Shown here: piece by piece, positions 46,283 through 58,013 of the stretch
Numbering within the stretch: the stretch's first letter is position 1
Layout of the letters: every line of letters starts with the position of its first letter
Assembly (NCBI GenBank): GCA_037043455.1
Contig: JAWPHD010011211.1
Coordinates: 22,006-86,005 of the forward strand
Source: Cyrtodaria siliqua
Taxonomy: Eukaryota; Mollusca; Bivalvia; Adapedonta; Hiatellidae
Direction: 5' to 3'
DNA length: 64,000 bases
The notes under the pieces: generated by a model
What the model was told of the DNA's origin: nothing
Seen by the model: the letters and a program-made list of their open reading frames with translations, nothing else
The model's database searches: none
Program-made: the position numbers and the translations under genes

Positions 46283-47138
46283 ATTAAAGTCGGCGGCCTA
46301 TTTTGGCTGATTTCTGCCATGTCGTCTTTTCGTTATTTCGCCGCGAAAAGACGACAGAACAAAAGACGAAAAGACGCCAAAGGCATCGCGAGAAGACGAA
46401 CGAACCAAAAGACGACAGAATGACAGAATGAAAAGACGACATTTCAAGGACGAAAAGATGACAGAACGCAACGCGAAAAGACAAAAAGACGACACTTCAG
46501 CCGAGAAAAGACTCCATTTGATATTGTCGTCTTCTCGTTATTTCGTGTGGCCTTCTGTCGTCTTTTCGCGATGCATTTGTCAACTTTTCATTCTGTCGTC
46601 TTGTCGTTCTGTCGTATTTTCGCAATGCATTTGGCGTCATTTCGTTCTGTCGTCTTTTCATTCTGTCGTCTTGTCGTTCTGTCGTCTTTTCGCCTTCCGG
46701 TTGACATGCGCACTTCGGCACTGCAGCTATTTGCATGGGAAACAAGTGTAATGTGTAATCCCTGTGTTATTAAATGCGTATATCAACAGGAAGGCGAAAA
46801 GACGACAAGACGACAAGACGACAGAACGACAAGACGAGAGAACGAAAGACGACAAATGCATCGCGAAAAGACGACAGAAGGCCATACGAAATAACGAAAA
46901 GACGACAATATCAAATGGCGTCTTTTTTCGGCTGAAGTGTCGTCTTTTTGCGTGACGTTCTGTAGTCTTTTCACCCTTGCAATGTCGTATTTTCGTTCTG
47001 TCGTTCTGTCGTCTTTTCGCCCTACATTTGGCGTCTTGTCATGTCGTCTTTTCGTTCTGTTTTCTTTTCGCGGCGAAATAACAAAAAGACGAAAAGACGA
47101 CAAATGGCAGAAATCAGCCACCATAGCTGCCTCATTAA
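46283..47138. mobile_element. Fold-back element made of CGAAAAGACGAC repeats
   Basis: Body 46288-47133 flanked by ATTAA on each side (46283-46287, 47134-47138). The ends are inverted: GGCTGATTTCTGCCAT(g)TCGT at about 46306 and the reverse complement at about 47120. The interior is dozens of about 10-12-bp words (gtcgtcttttcg and its complement) in both orientations around a unique centre (46700-46785), forming many nested hairpins. The six overlapping open frames here are by-products. It sits 77 bp after the exon-4 donor. Confidence 0.75.
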
Positions 47139-47244
47139 CTGACATATTCCATTATACGATCACACCGCTTTATTGCGGAAGGTTGTGTTCGATTCTCGAC
47201 CGCCGTCATGAACACGGTACTAGTAATCAATGCATTACTTGAGG

Positions 47245-47582
47245 TTTAGCAGATAGGAATGGTTGGCCCGCTGTTGGGGTTGGGTATCATGTAGCGTGTC
47301 TACGGCGTGGTTTTCCAGTGTGGCATCACTATAAAGTAGAGCACTGAGCTACAAGTATACACCGCCGTGATATGATTGAAACAGCGTTAAACGTAAAGTT
47401 AAACTATACGTTGCCTAGTAAACCTTTGCCTCTCACCGCTGCGGGTTCGAATCCCACTTGGAGCTCGACTTGTAAGTTAGGAAGTGTCGATTCTTACGGA
47501 TGGCGGGAGGTGTACAGTACTGGTCTTACCCAGTGTGTTGAAAATGACGTAAAACACCATACAAACAAACAAACAAACGAAC
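47245..47582 (+). mobile_element. SINE D remnant followed by SINE C with shortened body
   Basis: 47245-47395 has ccgctgttggggttgggtat, taaagtagagcactgagcta and caccgccgtgatatgattga (family D). 47400-47580 has GTTGCCTAGTAAACCTTTGC, the B box GGGTTCGAATCCCACTTGGA, body GATTCTTACGGATGGCGGGA, then jumps from tcttacccag to tgtgttgaaaatgacgtaaa, losing about 55 bp, and ends (CAAA)n. Confidence 0.65.
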
Positions 47583-47977
47583 ATACGAGTTCTGGTAAAA
47601 ATCCTATATGCAAAATATATATTCTTGCTGCGTGTGTTATATAAAGTAGTCTATCTCAAAGGGCGTCAATGAACCAGCCAGCCTCCAGACTAGCTGGAAT
47701 TATGTTTTACCAAATAAAAAAGGTGACTGACTCTTTATAACGAATTTCTAGTATTATAAGTATGTCCAATTTATAACACAATATCAGTTTGTATTTATTT
47801 GCTTAAACACAAATGTATGAACTTTCTAAACAAAGTATGAATACCTTTATACGTGTTCAAACAATCTAGTATCAAGTAGACAGTGTCCATGGGGCATGGA
47901 TGCTCCGCTTTAGCGCTGCCAGTCACATACAAATGGACTATATGGGTAACACAATGCTACTCCACTTTCGTGGCGAT
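47583..47977. other. Intronic spacer left of the 27-bp satellite
   Basis: No repeat or gene supported; the GC-richer flank 47880-47975 may be the sequence in which the satellite started. Confidence 0.35.
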
Positions 47978-50900
47978 GCATAGTACTATACACACACTTG
48001 ACAGGCATAACACTATACACACACTTGACAGGCATAGCACTATATACACACTTGACAGGCATAGCATCATACACACACTTGACAGGCATAGCATTATACA
48101 CACACTTGACAGTCATAGCACTATACACACACTTGGCAGGCATAGCACTATACACACACTTGACAGGCATAGCACTATACAGACACTTGACAGGCATAGC
48201 ACTATACACACACTTGACAGGCATAGCATTATACACACACATGACAGGCATAGCACTATACACACACTTGACAGGCATAGCACTATACACATACTTGACA
48301 GGCATAGCACTATACACACACTTGACAGGCATAACACTATACACACACTTCACAGGCATAGCACTATACACATACTTGACAGGCATAGCACCATACACAC
48401 ACTTGACAGGCATATCACTATAAAAACACTTGACAGGCATAGCACCATACACACATTTTGACATGCATAGCATCATACACACACTTGACATGCATAGCAA
48501 TATACAAACACTTGACAGGCATAGCACTATACACACACTTGACAGGCATAGCACTATACACACACTTGCCAGGCTTGCACTATACACACACTTGACAGAC
48601 ATAGCACTATACACACACCTGACAGGCATAGCACTATATGCATAGCACTATACACACACTTGACAGGCTTGCACTATACACACACCTGACAAGCATATCA
48701 CTATACACACACCTGACGGGCATATCACTATACACGCACTTGACGGGCATAGCACTATACACACACTTGACAGGCATAGCACTATACACACACTTGACAG
48801 GCATTGCACTATACACACACTTCACAGGCATAGCACCATACACATACTTGACGGGCATAGCACCATACACACACTTGACAGGCATAGCACCATACACACA
48901 TTTTGACATGCATAGCATCATACACACACTTGACAGGCATAGCACTATACACACACTTGACAGGCATAGCACTATACACACACTTGACATGCATAGCACT
49001 ATACACACACTTGCCAGGTTTGCACTATACACACACTTGACAGACATAGCACTATACACACACCTGACAGGCATAGCTCTATATGCATAGCACTATACAC
49101 ACACTTGACAGGCATAGCACTATACACATTTGACATGCATAGCACTATACACACACTTGACAGGCTTGCACTATACACACACCTGACAGGCATATCACTA
49201 TACACACACTTGACAGGCATAGGACTATATGCATAGCACTATACACACACTTGACAAGCATAGCACTATACACATTTGACATGCATAGCACTATACACAC
49301 ACTTGACAGGCTTGCACTATACACACACCTGACAGGCATATCACTATACACACACCTGACGGGCATATCACTATACACGCACTTGACGGGCATAGCACTA
49401 TACACACTTGACGGGCATAGCACTATACACACACTTGACAAGCATAGCATTATACGCACACTTGACATGCATAACACTATACACACACTTGACAGGCATA
49501 ACACTATACACACACTTGACATGCATAGCACTATACACACTTGACAGGCATAGCACCATACACACACTTGACAGGCATAGCGTTATAGACACTTGACATG
49601 CATAGCACTATACACACTTGATAGGCATAGCACTATACACACACTTGACATGCATAGCATTATACACACACTTGACAGGCATAACACTATACACACACTA
49701 GACATGCATAGCACTATACACATACTTGACAGGCATAGCACCATACACACACTTGACAGGCATAGCACCATACACACACTTGACAGGCATAGCACTATAC
49801 ACACACTTCACAGGCATAACACCATACTCACACTTCACAGGCATAGCACCATACACACCATTGACAGGCATAGCACTATACACACACTTGACAGGCATAG
49901 CACAATACACACATTTTGACATGCATAGCATCATACACACACTTGACAGGCATAGCACTATACACACACTTGAAATGCATAGCACTATACACACACTTGC
50001 CAGGCTTGCACTATACACACACTTGACAGACATAGCACTATACACACACCTGACATGCATAGCACTATATGCATAGCACTATACACACACTTGACAGGCA
50101 TAGCACTATACATACATTTGACAGGAATAGCACTATACACACACTTGACAGGCATAGCACTATACACACTTGACATGCATAGCACTATAAACACACTTGA
50201 CAGGCTTGCACTATACACCCACCTGACAGGCATATCACTATACATCCACCTGACGGGCATATCACTATAAACGCACTTGACGGGCATAGCACTATACACA
50301 CTTGACGGGCATAGCACTATACACACACTTGAAAGGCATAACCATGATAACACTATACATACACTTGACAGGCATAGCATTATACACACTTGACATGCAT
50401 AGCACTATACACACTTGACAGGCATAGCACTATACACACACTTGACAGGCATAACACTATACATACACTTGACAGGCATAACACTATACACACACTTGAC
50501 ATGCATAGCACTATACACACACTTGACAGGCATACCACTATACACACTTTACATGCATAGCACTATACACACACTTGACAGGCTTACACTATATACACAC
50601 GTCACAGGCATAGCACTATACACACACCAGACAGGCATATCACTATACACGCACTTGACATGCATAGCACTATACACACACTTGACAGGCTTTCACTATA
50701 TACACACTTGACAGGCTTACACTATATACACACTTGACATTCATAGCACTATACACACACTTGACATGCATAGCACTATACACACACTTGACAGGGTTAC
50801 ACTATATACACACTTGACAGGCTTACACTATATGCACACTTGACATTCATAGCACTATACACACACTTGACATGCATAGCACTATACACACACTTGACAG

Positions 50901-52066
50901 GGTTACACTATATACACACTTGACATGCATATCACTATACAAACACTTGACATGCATAGCACTATACACACATTTAACACTTGACATGCATAGCACTATA
51001 CACACACTTGACAGGCATAGTACTATACAAAAACTTGACAGGCATAGCACTATACACACACTTGACATACATAGCATCATACACACAGTTGACAGGGATA
51101 GCACTATACACACACTTGACATGCATAGCACTATACACACACTTCACAGGCATAGCACTATACACACACCAGACAGGCATATCACTATACACACACCTGA
51201 CGGGCATATCACTATACACGCACTTGACGGGCATAGCACTATACACACTTGACGGGCATATCACTATACACATAATTGACATGCAGAGCATTATACATAC
51301 ACTTGACTGGCATAGCACTATACACACACGTGACATGCATAGCACTGTACACACACTTGACATGCATAGCATTATACATACACTTGACAGGCATAGCACT
51401 ATACACACACTTGACAGGCTTACACTATATACACATTTGACATGCATATCACTATACACACATTTGACAGGCATAGCACTATACACCCACTTGACAGGCA
51501 TAGCACTGTACACACACTTGACAGACATAGCACTATACAAAAACGTATACACACTTGACATGCATAGCACTATACACACACTTGACATGCATAGCATCAT
51601 ACACACAGTTGACAGGGATAGCACTATACACACACTTGACAGGCATACACTATACACACACTTCACAGGCATAGCATCATACACACACTTGACAGGCATT
51701 TCACTATACACACACTTGATTTGACATGCATATCACTATACACACATTTGACAGGCATAGCTCTATACACACACTTGACAGGCATAACACTATACTCACA
51801 CTTGACAGGCATAGCACTATACTCACACTTGACAGGCATAGAAAAATACACACACTTGACAGGCAAAGCACTACACACACTTGACATGCATAGCATCATA
51901 CACACACTTGACAGGACATAGCACTATAAACAACATGCATAGCATCATACACACACTTGACAGGCATATCACTATACACACACTTGACAGGCATAGCACT
52001 ATACACACTTGACAGGCATAGCATTATACACACACTTGACAGGTATAGCACTATATACACATCTGA
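47978..52066. repeat. 27-bp satellite array with higher-order blocks
   Basis: About 150 tandem copies of gcactatacacacacttgac aggcata (27 bp), with frequent 25-bp and shorter variants. Higher-order structure: a block with the marks catttt+gacatgcatagcatc, a degenerate aggcttgcac unit and a ctatatgcatagc unit recurs with starts near 48451, 48895 and 49911. Since 27 is divisible by three, very long frames stay open on both strands (for example 47910-48629 minus, 50981-51724 plus); they encode only nine-residue repeats such as HSTIHTLDR or MPVKCVYSA and are not called genes. Confidence 0.95.
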
Positions 52067-52696
52067 CAAGATGACCTTCCTGTATTGTAGTGCCAAATAT
52101 ACCACTAAGAGCTGGTCCGGTCCTCCAGCCCACGTATTGAGTCAAGAAACGGGTTACAACCTAGCGTGCCTCTCACGCACAGGGCTGCCAACACTCCCCC
52201 TAAAGCACGCCCTGTTGCTCCACACAGATCCAAAAACCATGTGCGTGGACACAAGAAAGAAGAGCCCTGCAGATAATGTGGTAGGGCTTGGTTTTCATTT
52301 AAATTAAAATTAAATTTAAATTATTATACTTTGGCGTTATATGTGCTTTAATGACTGGAGTTATGTTTTTCTTAATATAAATCGACCGTGTCTGAGGCTT
52401 GCGTGATCACGCATGTTGCAATATGCAATGACAGTTGTACAATGCATTATTGTACTTACTCCTCCTGCTCGTCAGTTTGTCGATAACTCAACTGATTGAT
52501 ACTAAATTAGCATAGAAGAGTATTTATTTAAATGGATTACCTGATAATCTCGAAGCTTTTATCGGGCTTCAAAATAACATCTATTTATTATATCTGTAAT
52601 CATATTCACGTTTACGTCTGCTTGCATAGAATTAAATAAAATTGTATTTAATAATTTGATTTGATATTCGTCGTTATTCTAATATAGCTTTACATG
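52067..52696. other. Spacer right of the satellite
   Basis: 52080-52290 is GC-richer (tggtccggtcctccagccca, ccaacactccccctaaagca) and may be a further repeat or an old exon-like sequence; I do not recognise it. Confidence 0.3.
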
Positions 52697-52957
52697 TACT
52701 CAGTTGCAAAAGAAACTGGGACACTTTGAACATTTTTACTTTACACCCTATCCTCTTTTATCAAACGACAGTCCCCTTAATGATTCGACCTATTGAAAAA
52801 ACAAATGACAGCATGATATTGGCAATGAAATGATAAAAAACTTTGGTACCAAAACATGGCATATTCATTTTGGAATTTGTCAATTTAATTCAATTTTTTT
52901 TTTTATACAATTAAATCTAAATAAAACTCAGTGTCCACTTTCTTTTGCAACTGAGTA
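52697..52957. mobile_element. MITE family 3 (Tc1/mariner-type, TA target)
   Basis: Inverted ends of about 25-30 bp: CTCAGTTGCAAAAGAAACTG on the left and the reverse complement of CTTTCTTTTGCAACTGAG on the right, with TA on each side. 257 bp, no coding capacity. Confidence 0.85.
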
Positions 52958-53009
52958 TATATTAATGGTGCAATAAAATCAAAAAATTAGTATTATTTAA
53001 AACAATTTG

Positions 53010-53397
53010 CTTTTAAACTAACCTTATGATTCATATTAATGATAATTGCAAAAATGCACTAATATGTAGAACAAAATCGGGACACCGCAAGTTTTAAAAA
53101 ACATCACATTACGTCGTCCCGCCTTAATTCTATTAGGCGATGGGACAGCTTCTATTAGCAGGATTGTATAACGGATATTTCGACAATAAAATGTATTTAA
53201 AAACATTTTTTATTGGAAAAAAAATGCAATATATAAAACCTGTTTTAAAATTACCAATTAAATGTTTTTAATTTTTATAATATGCAAACCTTTTAAGCCG
53301 AAATTTAGGTTATATTTCATATTGGAGAAAAGATAGGATGGGGTATGAAACGTTAATACTCGGAACACGTAATGCGATTGTCGAATGTCCCTTTAAA
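53010..53397. mobile_element. MITE family 1 carrying a nested MITE family 4
   Basis: Outer element: subterminal attaatgataattgcaaaaa, gtagaacaaaatcgggacac and the right end GATTGTCGAATGTCCCTTTAA. Inner element 53106-53374: ends CATTACGTCGTCCCGCC and CTCGGAACACGTAATG, the same as the elements at 56231 and 58364. The left end of the outer element is not clear. Confidence 0.6.
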
Positions 53398-53530
53398 GTG
53401 AATTATGACTAACCATATGACGCATATTGATATAATATCGTATTTTTTACCGTTGGCTAACAAAAGAAGCAAAATTTGTTTTACAGAATAATGTAGTCAT
53501 AAAGATATATTATTTGACATTTTTAAACAG

Positions 53531-53748
53531 AAACGATGAGACTCTCGGTTTGGGCATTGAGGCCAGAAAGCTGTTCCACAAGCCGAGGAATGGATGAAAA
53601 CACGCCGACAAGGCTGACAAGAAAGTCATTGAGAGAATACTGAAGATGGCAAGCAAGAAGAACGAGCTTGATAACAGCCTGAAGAAGACGCTACTGCCCA
53701 ATGCAAAGGAGACCGTTGATAAATGGATGAAAGATGCAAATGAAGGAG
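53531..53748 (+). CDS. Internal exon 5, with in-frame TGA and phase conflict
   Basis: Acceptor tttttaaacag before 53531, donor gag|gtatgc after 53748. The frame starting at 53532 is clearly protein-like: NDETLGLGIEARKLFHKPRN, then TGA at 53595-53597, then KHADKADKKVIERILKMASK and KNELDNSLKKTLLPNAKE, ending WMKDANEG. This is a charged helical region. Entering from exon 4 (phase 1) would use the frame starting at 53533, which ends at a stop 25 codons after the switch point. A single missing base near 53590-53597 would join that frame to the good downstream frame and remove the TGA. Alternatively an unseen exon changes the phase and the TGA is real. Confidence 0.6.
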
Positions 53749-53852
53749 GTATGCATATTACTTGATAAAAACGAAGCGCAATATCATGATTTTTGTTCAA
53801 CTTAAGTGCACATACCCTTATATAGCGAGTTATTTTCCTCAACCGCACAATG

Positions 53853-53934
53853 TATTTGGATAAATGCAGTTCCGAAAAAGTGCTCGGTAATATCATTTGG
53901 ATAAATGCAGTTCCGAAAAAGTGCTCGGTAATAT
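53853..53934. repeat. 41-bp tandem duplication
   Basis: Two identical copies of a 41-bp segment (atttggataaatgcagttcc, gaaaaagtgctcggtaatat, c) about 100 bp after the exon-5 donor. Confidence 0.9.
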
Positions 53935-54016
53935 CGCTTTCTTTCATTTCTAAGACGTTGTAAGGGCCAATGAGCAATGTCAAAAAGTGTTGTATGAATC
54001 AAATAACCCCTTTAAG

Positions 54017-54926
54017 GCGGAGGAGAGAGATCACCGTGTATGGTTATGTGGCGGAGGAGAGAGATCACCGTGTATGGTTATGTGGCGGAGGAGAGAGATC
54101 ACCGTGTATGGTTATATGTGGCGGAGGAGAGAGATCACCGTGTATGGTTATGTGGCGGAGGAGAGAGATCACCGTGTATGGTTATGTGCAGGCGGAGGAG
54201 AGAGATCACCGTGTATGGTTATGTGCAGGCGGAGGAGAGAGATCACCGTGTATGGTTATGTGCAGGCGGAGGAGAGAGATCACCGTGTATGGTTATGTGA
54301 GAGAGATCACCGTGTATGGTTATGTGCAGGCGGAGGAGAGAGATCACCGTGTATGGTTATGTGGCGGAGGAGAGAGATCACCGTGTATGGTTATGTGGCG
54401 GAGGAGAGAGATCACCGTGTATGGTTATGTGGCGGAGGAGAGTGATCACCGTGCATGGTTATGTGGCGGAGGAGAGAGATCACCGTGAATGGTTATGTGG
54501 CGGAGGAGAGAGGTCACCGTGTATGGTTATGTGCAGGCGGAGGAGAGAGATCACCGTGTATGGTTAAGTGCAGGCGGAAGAGAGAGATCACCGTGTATGG
54601 TTATGTGCAGGCGGAGGAGAGAGATCACCGTGTATGGTTATGTGCAGGCGGAGGAGAGAGATCACCGTGTATGGTTATGTGCAGGCGGAGGAGAGAGATC
54701 ACCGTGTATGGTTATGTGCAGGCGCAGGAGAGGGATCACCGTGTATGGTTATGTGGCGGAGGAGAGAGATCACCGTGTATGGTTATGTGGCGGAGGAGAG
54801 AGATCACCGTGTATGGTTATGTGGCGGAGGAGAGAGATCACCGTGTATGGTTATGTGGCGGAGGAGAGAGATCACCGTGTACGGTTATGTGGCGGAGGAG
54901 AGAGATCACCGTGTATGGTTATGTGC
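54017..54926. repeat. 34/37-bp satellite array
   Basis: About 26 copies of gcggaggagagagatcaccg tgtatggttatgtg. A 37-bp variant with an extra 'cag' occurs in two clusters (about 54185-54350 and 54525-54725). The array is nearly homogeneous, so it is young. Open frames in all three plus frames are by-products. Confidence 0.95.
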
Positions 54927-55768
54927 GCTTTAGTTTAAAACAATCGTTTACAATTAAGCAAGTTATGAAGCAAAACATTCCTGTTGTTGACATGGTTTCG
55001 CGTGGTTTCGCCACCTTGAATCTGTGCCATAATTAGTGCTATACTTGCCAATACGAGTTCACAAGAGTTCTCTCCCTGCACTTGAAGCCACCAGGGGAAT
55101 TGATTCAAGTGCTCCGGATTTCTACATATCCTTAAGTTTGCTTAGGTCTGTACCCTAACCAATGTTTAGAAGAGCCGGGAAATATATTCGATAGTTAGGT
55201 ATACCTATGTATCATGTCAATATAGTCGATAGTTAGAGTACACCGTATCATGTCTCTTTTAGGCAAAGGATCTAATATGAAGAAGAACATCCGTTTAATT
55301 AATTATATTTATTACTGTTAAACTCTGTTGAGCTCGATCTTATAATATGTGTGGGCGTAATATGTCCAGATCACGTGATTTCCATAACTTTAATATAATG
55401 CCTTATTATATTACAAAGGTAAAAAACGCTTACGCCAGTGCCATGGGGAATTTATAGCGTAACTGTGACGGATCTGAACTTCCATTTGTTAGATTTTATT
55501 TCTAAATGCTCTTTACCATATTATGATATAGTGGTGTACACGATACTTCTTCATAGCGCTTTTTTCTGAGCTTCTGCTGGATACATGTCATAAAATGTAA
55601 AAACAATTCCGAAAAAAATAGTTTAGCTACAGTTATGTCTCTTTTCCGGAAATCATTAATTTTGAAAATAAAACTTCTAAGTAGAGAGACCCTCTGTTGG
55701 GTTTAAATAAAACAGCATGGAGTAACTCGCAGGCTGATCCGGGTTTACAGTGTCTGGCTGCTGATCAG
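54927..55768. other. Intronic spacer, no recognised feature
   Basis: AT-rich, no supported gene. Confidence 0.4.
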
Positions 55769-55814
55769 TCCCCCCCCCCACGCCTCCCCCCCCCCCCCCC
55801 CCCCCCCCCCCCCA
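55769..55814. repeat. Poly-C tract
   Basis: ccccccccc-acgcct followed by an uninterrupted C run of about 28, then aaaaag. Length is likely polymorphic or unreliable. Confidence 0.95.
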
Positions 55815-55960
55815 AAAAGAAACACACCCCTTGTCACATAAATGGAATGATCTTAATTCAAAGAAAGAACAGTCCATTATATATATGTAACGGGTTAAGT
55901 GTTAATTTGTGTTCGTCAACTGTTGAGCGTTGCTTCTATTTGTAATTTGTTATCTTAAAG

Positions 55961-55978
55961 GTGCTGACGCGGAAAAAG
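55961..55978 (+). CDS. Possible 18-nt cassette microexon
   Basis: gtgctgacgcggaaaaag lies between an AG (tatcttaaag) and a donor (gtaaac). Entry and exit are both phase 1, exactly matching exon 5's exit and the 57114 exon's entry. It would add GADAEK between DANEG and ERHVAL. Because both flanking exons also join directly in frame, it would be an optional exon. Confidence 0.4.
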
Positions 55979-56230
55979 GTAAACACGTCTGCTAGTTAGA
56001 AATGTTACTTTACATGTTCATTGCATCTGCTCACTCACTCAATGAGTAATATATAATATACTACTCAACTCCTGTCCATTCAACGTTAAGGTGAATGTTT
56101 GTGCTTTTCGTTGTGTATTGCTAATACGTAAGTGTTATCTGTGCTAGTACTATTTGAAACGTAGAAAATACTTAAAATGAAATAATTAGTACTACTATCA
56201 TTTAAGTTGCATGTGAACAACTGTAAGTAT

Positions 56231-56511
56231 CATTACGTGGTCCGAGTATTAACTTTCATACCCCATTCCAACCCCTTCTCCAAAAAGCGAAAACGGGGTT
56301 GGCTGAGGTATGAAATAAAACCTTAATTTCTGTTTTAAAAGTTTGCATATTGTAAAATTAAAACAATTAATAGAAAAATGTTAACAGGTTATCACATTTT
56401 GTCAGTAAAAAGTGTTTTTAAACGTGTTTTATTGTCGAGATATCCGTTATAAAACCATGCTAATATAAGCTTTCCCATCGCTTAATGGAATTAAGGCGGG
56501 ACCACGTAATG
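56231..56511 (-). mobile_element. MITE family 4 (CATTACGTGGTCC ends)
   Basis: Ends CATTACGTGGTCCGAG and GGCGGGACCACGTAATG. Interior: tatgaaataaaaccttaatt and gggttggctgaggtatgaa. Inverse orientation to the copies at 53106 and 58364. Confidence 0.8.
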
Positions 56512-57113
56512 CTTCTCAAACGTATTATTACTTACTGGATACGCATGTTCTTGTTTAACAATAGTGTAAGTAATAATAGTATGTATAACAAATCTTACTA
56601 ATATAAAAACTGACTTTATTGGAATGATTTCGCTGATGGGTTTGGCGTGCGTCATTCAGTAATATCCTTCCTTTTCGGTAGTTGTTTGTTAACAAATATT
56701 CGCACGTTTAAAAGTCTTATTGTATAATTTGTTGCCTTTTAAACACAGGAGTTTACACATATTGACGTTCAATTTTCATTATAGCTATCATAATTCCAGT
56801 TAAATAGTATAATGGTTCCCATGGTAATCAATTCAAAACAAACATCTGCTTGACAACGACCGCCAATGTGCGACATTTGGCACGCTAAGATGGAGATGTA
56901 TTCTATGTATGTTGTGTCGTCATTCTAGATTGTAACCGTTCTTTGCATGCTTAGAACGTGTATGTAAAAAAGTCAGTGTTTATTGCGGCGAAATATGCTA
57001 CGTGTTACAGCTGTAGTGTGTGCTTTTCTAATATATTTAGTCACTTCATCTATTTACCAAATTAATGTAACAGAAAACAATACCTAAACTACTTCTGCTT
57101 TTACTTGTTTTAG
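56512..57113. other. Intronic spacer
   Basis: Nothing supported besides the acceptor region of the next exon. Confidence 0.4.
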
Positions 57114-57225
57114 AACGCCATGTAGCGCTAAACTTCTTCAACTCTCTTGCCGGAAGTCAGCTGATGGGCATGACGGTAGAAAGTCAAAGAAAGCGTCTTA
57201 AGGATGTGATCAACACATTGGAAGA
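57114..57225 (+). CDS. Internal exon 6 of the 19396-59441 gene
   Basis: Acceptor acttgttttag, donor aga|gtaagt; 112 nt, phase 1 in and 2 out. Encodes (E)RHVALNFFNSLAGSQLMGM then TVESQRKRLKDVINTLE, an amphipathic helical segment. The flanking phases fit both the microexon and exon 5 on one side and the terminal exon on the other. Confidence 0.78.
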
Positions 57226-57689
57226 GTAAGTATTATATCGTAATTAAAAAAGAGATTCAGAGCTTTGGTGTGCATATGTGGTAACTATTTGGACATTTGG
57301 TTGCAAGTATAAAAAAAACAACAACACAAACTGCACTTTATTGATTGAACTCAATGATCTGTAAACTTAGTTTTGAATAAGTAAAGAGAGAAAGTGGGAA
57401 CACAGGCAAAACAATTACAACAGGTTGGAATCGGGCCTGTATCAAAACATTTTCTCTATAATATGATGCCAATTTGTACGTAGGTGTCTGCACTGAGTGA
57501 ACTGTGTTTTTTTTCATTGCCTGCATGCACGTTTTCTAAATATGGTTTACCCGTTCTACACATTTATTGAGCTTCCTCGTGATTCGTCCTCGTAAATAAT
57601 AATAATTACAGTCGCATGCAGATGATTATTTAAATAGAAATTATCATAACGATGCAGTATTGTAAAGACATTTGTTAATCGTAGCGTCT

Positions 57690-57935
57690 CATTGGCCGAA
57701 TTGTTAACGAGGTTGCGTTGTAAACCTTCGCCTCCCACCGCTGCGGGTTCGAATCCCACTGGGAGCTCGACTTGCTAGTGAGGAAGTGTCGATTCTTACG
57801 GGTGGCGGGAGGTGTACAGTACTGGTTCTACCCAGCACAAGTGGGTGATCTGCCTCCACCACTCTCTCTGGAGCGGCTCGAAATAACCTAAACATGATGT
57901 TGATGACGAGTTTAACAACAATTCAATTCCATTCA
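57690..57935 (+). mobile_element. Chimeric SINE: family C head/body with family A tail
   Basis: From 57690 it is family C (GGCCGAATTGTTAACGAGGT, B box GGGTTCGAATCCCACTGGGA, gattcttacgggtggcggga). At about 57858, after gtgatctgcctccaccac, it switches to the family A 3' end (tctctctggagcggctcgaa, ataacctaaacatgatgttg, atgacgagtttaac) and ends attcaattccattc. Confidence 0.8.
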
Positions 57936-58013
57936 AATTGCAGAATAATTCGTACCAAATACTGTTGATTTATATGATATTGTAATGGTATCGTGTGGTC
58001 TGTATGATGATAC

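Noticed and set aside
46217..47242. Several basic and Ser/Phe-rich frames near 46.3-47.2 kb
   Set aside because: All lie in the fold-back element and are strand and frame shadows of the same short word.
47910..51724. Very long open frames on both strands in the 27-bp array
   Set aside because: They follow from a unit length divisible by three with no stop in several frames; products are monotonous nine-residue repeats, on opposing strands.
53510..53983. 157-codon minus-strand frame
   Set aside because: Antisense shadow of exon 5; the plus-strand exon has splice sites and a charged helical product.
53970..55036. Overlapping frames in all three plus frames of the 34-bp array
   Set aside because: A 34-bp period cycles through frames; the same text is read three ways.
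55697..55945. Proline-rich frame over the poly-C tract
   Set aside because: The prolines come from the C run itself; no other coding sign.
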